64,000 nt of DNA from assembly GCA_051453625.1 (NCBI GenBank), contig JBOZIK010000001.1, positions 281,482,989 to 281,546,988 on the forward strand, in the 5' to 3' direction. Shown here piece by piece: positions 59,324-64,000 of the stretch; within the stretch, counting starts at the first letter, position 1; the number at the start of each line of letters is the position of its first letter. The position numbers and the translations under genes were made by a program. The notes below the pieces were generated by a model. That model made no database searches. It worked only from the letters and a program-made list of their open reading frames with translations, and was not told the DNA's origin. This stretch comes from Welwitschia mirabilis. Its lineage: Eukaryota; Gnetophyta; Gnetopsida; Welwitschiales.

Positions 59324-60361
59324 TGTAACACCATCTTTACTCTTACTCTAATTAAGCACTACATTTTTTCTCTCTTTATTTATTCTTTAATATTTTTATC
59401 TAATAGACACAACAAAACCTAGAATCAAATTATACTTACTCATTTATTATAATTTCTATATTCTAAGGAAGACATATCATATTAATATTATATATTTACT
59501 TATAATTAATTTCTAAGTTATTTTGATTTACAAACAATAGCAATGTCATAAGTTTGTGTCCTCCATTTTTTCCTAGTTTTCATTACATAAAATATATCTT
59601 ATGTATAGTTGAGGAGATGTAAACTTATTGTCAACATGTATGAATAAATTTTAATGATAATACCTAATTAATATAATAGAGGGTTGCAACTCCAATTAAT
59701 TGCATTTCAAATTGATATCTATCTATCCTCTAGATGTGAGTTGGTTCTGCTTTAGATTCTAAACTATGCAAACATGGCTGGGCTCAACTTCATAGGCTTT
59801 CAATTCATCTCAATATACTCTCAATACAAGTGATACATGGTATGTGAGGTGGATGTTTGCTTACAAATAACCCTCACTTCCTTAAAGCATCTCTGGATGA
59901 TGCAACATGATTCATTGACATCAACGGATCAAGATATTAAATCAGAGTAAGTTCATACAAGGGTAAGGTAGAAGAGTGGTGATTAAATTAACTTCTAGAA
60001 GGGTATTAGAAAAAATGCAATACAACCAACTTTGTTGACAAAATCAAAGTGTGAAAATGAACATTATTAGAATCATCTTGATTTAGTCCTATTCGATGAA
60101 TACAGCACATGAATGCATGTAAACAATTCTAACTAATGAGTCTTTTTAATAAATTATTTAACAAGTTATAATAATTCTAATCATTATTTAGTTTGTTTTA
60201 TAGAAGCAACCATAATAATAAAGCAAGCATACAAGAACATTTCTATTTTTAAGGTTATAATAATAAAAACCTAAATAAATTAAATATTCTTTTTTATATC
60301 CCAAAAAAGGAAATATTCTTTTATTTTTATTTAATAATAATAAAAATATTTAAAATGTATT
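59324..60361 (+). repeat. R1 copy 2, unclassified dispersed repeat (LTR-like start)
   Basis: It starts TGTAACACCATC and aligns, inverted, with 4085-5123 over its full length. The right edge given here is only where the other copy is cut by G1; R1 may continue to the right. No coding sequence. Confidence 0.65.
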
Positions 60362-62139
60362 GAATAATATCTTAATAATTTACTTTAGAAAACTAAAAAA
60401 CACCTAGAGCTATGCTAATCCTAGAAACATTTCTTCCATGATCATATTACAGTCTCCATGGATTAATGCAAAGAAGGTAAATAAAAGAAAGTATATTCAA
60501 GCATAATTGTTAAGACATACATATTTATCTAAGATTTCATATGGCTATATTATAAGTCAATAAAAATAATTGAACAGCTAGAGGCTACTTATGTTACATA
60601 AACTACTAAGCTGAAAACTCTTATAAGCATGAACCTTCAAAATAAGCAAAAGAAAAAGGGTAAAAGAGGTATTTCTACAAATAAATATCAATTATAGCTA
60701 ATTTACTTTAATTTACTAATAGAAACTTATTTTATATACTCAATTTCGTATAAAATTTTGTGTAATAATTTTTCTATAATTTTCAACATTAATATAACAT
60801 TTTTAGACTATAACGAGACATCATGGTTAAAAACTAAAAATTAATTAATTGTAAAACAAAAAATAAATTAATGTAATTTTTTCAGAAACTAGGTACATAA
60901 TAGGATTCTCAGAATCTAGGCACATAATAGTATTCTCAAAGTCTAACTTAATTTATTTTGAAATTCTAAAAATAAGATTTTTAATATTATCATTAATTTA
61001 AGGTAAAAAATAATCAAATTTTTTAAAATTATATCCCTATCGCACTACATTGAAATGACCATGAATTTTAAAATAATTTAAGTTGTTAAATGATTCAAGA
61101 TGTTTTGAAAATCTTATTTAATTTCCTATAATTTAGGATGCTCAAGTTTGCAAATATGTGAACCAATAGATTTAGAAATTTAAATTACTTGCTTATTTTT
61201 TTCATTTATTTTATAATATATTTTAATAAATATTTTTAAAAAATAATTACCCATTATAAAATTGTTATTTTAACATTTTGATGTTAATAATACAATCCTA
61301 GACTTTAAAAATTTTTTTAATAATTTATACCTACTAATTAATAAGTATGATGTTTTTATCCTATAACTATATTCTAGAAATTTAATTTTTGCCATAATAA
61401 AAATATGATAAAGATTTTAATTAGTTAACCAATAACTTAGATCATTAAAATAATGGATATACTAAATAATTACTTACAGAAAGAAAAATCAATTATAGAA
61501 AGAAAAATCAAATTAGTTTAAAATAAACTATTTACTATAAGTCTTGAGATTTTCCATGGAAGAATACTAGCCAAAAGAGATTTTTGAGGATCAACATTTA
61601 CCCCAAATAAGATGGCCTAATGAATAATAGATAAAAAGTATAATACTAAAATAAACATGGATATCAATTTTTTTAATTTAAATGGTAAACCCCTTAGTCA
61701 CTTGGTCATCATCATCAATTAGTAATCCTCCATCACCAAGCACATGAGACCCCTCATATCTTACTATGACATCTTGGTGGGAGCCAATAAAAGGTAATAA
61801 TATTTTATAATATTATTTCATAAAATATATAAATAATTTTCTAATGAAATCACATCATTTCAATAGAAGAAGAAATCATGTAGACAATATAAGTAAAGAG
61901 CTCACTTGGGAAGATTAGTACACCCTTGATAGTTAATGATTGATAAAGATCCAAGCTCAAGTATTTCTTAGCTCCAAGCTCTAAGATTCAAAGTAAGAGA
62001 GAAAGAGAAAAAAGGGAAGGAAGGGGGGCGGGTGGAGGAAGGGGGAAGTACTTATATGAAACAAAAGGAAAGTATCTCATTTTACAAGAAAATAAAAGAT
62101 CTCTATAAATAGATAAATAAAGGCACATAGCTCAAGATC
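60362..62139. other. Unassigned AT-rich region
   Basis: No gene recognised. Two near copies of a roughly 27-base unit around aggcacataatagtattctca lie at 60884-60945. A G-rich purine tract stands at 61991-62047. Confidence 0.5.
61991..62047 (+). repeat. G-rich polypurine tract
   Basis: 57 bases of almost pure purine. 62014-62045 contains four or more runs of three to six G (gggaaggaaggggggcgggt and onward), which fits a G-quadruplex pattern. It is exceptional in this AT-rich window. Confidence 0.8.
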
Positions 62140-63046
62140 ACAAGAACTAGCTCTTTGTAATTCAGATCAATTAAGAAGAATACTTAACTTGATCCTAATC
62201 AACTATCACTTAACTATAACCAATTTAAACCAAAAGGGACATACACAAAATTGGAACGACAAGAGCAATTGTATTAATCTAAAGAACTTTTACATCCACT
62301 TACAATAAAGTAACAGCACCTTAATGGAAGAAACTTAGCCTACACCAACGAAACTCCTTTCTGTAGCTACTGGAGGAATATCTTATTTCTTAATCTTCTA
62401 TCATGAGCATATCAGGTACAAAATATGAATTGAAAGTAAGGACAAGAGGAAGTATTTATAGTTTTACATTTAAGATTTCTAAAATCATAGCCCTAGAAGT
62501 TACAGAACAAACCCTAACAGCACGAGTGGGGTGCATAACTCCATTACAAAATAATTCAATCCCACATATATAAAATAGTTATCATCCTAAATGTCATGGG
62601 GGGATAATGCCCTTAATAATAGATAATTAATCAGCTTCTAGCTCTATAATCGATCTCACAGTTGGCTCTAGATATGTCATCATCCCTGATGTTGTGAGGA
62701 TAACAATGGGGATGATACATCCCCTCAAAAAAGGCTTTGCTGACTTCAAGCTCTAGTCCACGTTGCTATTGCAATAAGGAGATGCAGTTCTGGATGGCAG
62801 TAAGAACCATACCCTTCAAAAGCTCCTTAGGTAAAGAAAATCAGCCTTCTTCATCATCAACCTTCCTCCATCATACTAAGTATCATAACATGCATAAAAT
62901 GCCTTTAATTATGTCAAGAATTACATGTTTCTGTGATCATCCCATCAACTCTTCATAATCATTAGAGTTGCATTCAAACCTTTATAAATGTCCTGTAAAA
63001 ATACTCCAAATACACCATCAAATTTCTATAAATTGGCATTGCAACA
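62140..63046 (-). repeat. LTR E (3' LTR of G6), family 1, end truncated
   Basis: On the minus strand it begins TGTTGCAATGCC at 63046. It keeps the TATA site (about 62455-62463) and stem-loop-like motifs (about 62585-62610, 62673-62722). Alignment with the other LTRs fades near 62140-62200, so the end is missing or diverged. It retains more CG and fewer changes than the others in its first part. The plus-strand open frame at 62737-62958 is antisense and not called. Confidence 0.7.
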
Positions 63047-63065
63047 TAACCCCCTTCTTTGTCTT
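63047..63065 (-). other. G6 polypurine tract
   Basis: The minus strand reads AAGACAAAGAAGGGGGTTA directly before the LTR start. It is the best preserved tract of the family in this window. Confidence 0.75.
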
Positions 63066-64000
63066 GCCAATCCATGACAAAATCAATAATCAACTATATC
63101 GTGAGCTAATTTAACTAAGATAATAAACAACTAGAATAATGAAATTTGAGTTAAATTTTATCATGTAGGAATAGATAATAAAAATCCATTAACTAATACA
63201 ATTACTAATGCATTCATAAGCCCCCTACTTAAACACATTATAATAGATGGAATGAATGTCATACACATAAAAAAATCATAGAATGTAATAGTGATAGTTC
63301 AAAAAATGATAAGTATATGCATAAATTGAGAAAGTAATGTTGAAACTGATGTGTAAAACTTAATTAGTAATAATCTCAAAGAATGATATATAAAAAGTTT
63401 TTCTACAAGGATAAAGTAAAAGATTAATAATGGCATTATTTTTCTTTAGATGATTTAAAACATAGCTATCAAAAACTCAATGAGTATGCTACTATGCTTA
63501 TGCTAAATAAAATTCATGAAATTTATGAAATCATATCTAAACAACTCATCATAAGTATATATTATAAAAGCTCAAAATTATTCTTTTAAATTTAAAAATT
63601 ATAAGTTTTTAATTAATATCTCAAAAGAAAGTTTAGAGAGGTGTCCTATCCCCCCACAGGGAAAGAGACGTATGAGACCATAATAATGCATTAAGTAAAA
63701 TGAAGTAATTCTCATAAGTACTCCTCAAATGTATCTCAAACTCCATGAATATTCAAGATGTTGTAAGTGGATGTATGTAAAAATAAAATACAAAAATATT
63801 AGCATAAAAAAAAGACACATCAAGCAAAGTGAAAGAAAGGCATCAAAATAAAGTGCTTAAAAGAAAAACAACCCTTATAAAGAAAAGGTAGGAGAAAAAA
63901 ATAAAAGGACAATTAGAAAACTACTAAATAATTAAGCCCTAATTATTATGTAAAAAAAGATATATAAATGACTTTAAAAATTTAAAATAAAATAACTAAG

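Larger units (their letters stand above)
62140..64000 (-). mobile_element. G6: 3' end of a family 1 Athila-like element
   Basis: On the minus strand, the non-coding 3' region (63066-64000) is followed by a polypurine tract and LTR E. 63420-63590 aligns, inverted, with G1 2290-2470. The coding part lies beyond the window. Confidence 0.75.

Noticed and set aside
62737-62958. 73-codon plus-strand frame with cysteines
   Set aside because: It is antisense within LTR E, and the equivalent positions in LTRs A-D are not open.

Overview
This looks like repeat-dense nuclear DNA from a seed plant. I find no intact host gene, no tRNA or rRNA gene and no CRISPR array. The base composition is very AT-rich and CG dinucleotides are scarce. 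Nearly everything recognisable is a decayed LTR retrotransposon. The plant call rests on Athila-like Ty3/gypsy elements with primer-binding sites resembling the plant tRNA-Asp type, and on Ty1/copia remains with an initiator-Met-type primer site. I cannot name the species. All coding regions carry many stops and frameshifts, so they are given as pseudogenes.

Left part (1-11654). A minus-strand Athila-like element (G3; LTR 10576-11654, PBS 10559-10575, then gag, protease, RT/RNase H and integrase running leftwards) is cut near 5123. The cut is made by a copy of an unclassified repeat (R1). R1 is itself cut at 4084 by the 3' part of a plus-strand element (G1; integrase end, a 2-kb non-coding 3' region, LTR 2837-4084).

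Centre (11655-34520). A repeat block is present in two tandem copies (U1, U2). U2 is split by a minus-strand Athila-like element, G4 (12871-34164, flanked by ATTCT/ATTAC). G4's leader is split by a plus-strand element, G2 (20690-32815, flanked by a perfect ACTAG duplication). G2 in turn holds an extra LTR (30356-31538) placed 19 bp before its own 3' LTR. This is a four-level nest with target-site duplications at two levels.

Right part (34521-64000). A plus-strand copia element has its LTR end and PBS near 38076 and gag, protease and integrase to 43420. It is interrupted by a 2.2-kb LTR-like insert (40620-42830, flanked by GGTAA) and then by a minus-strand Athila-like relic (G5, from 43421). 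Copia RT/RNase H follows at 48895-50435. Beyond this lie a weak LINE-type RT remnant (about 51950-52460), long stretches I cannot assign, the inverted copy of R1 (59324-60361) and, at the right edge, the 3' end of another minus-strand element (G6; LTR about 62140-63046) of the G1/G2 family.

None of the elements looks able to move by itself. Many catalytic acidic residues have been changed by G-to-A transitions, and one element (G4) has lost its whole integrase region. There are four assembly gaps (13547-14289, 17210-17217, 24049-24672, 55337-55834). Two of them have the same sequence on both sides and are probably false gaps.
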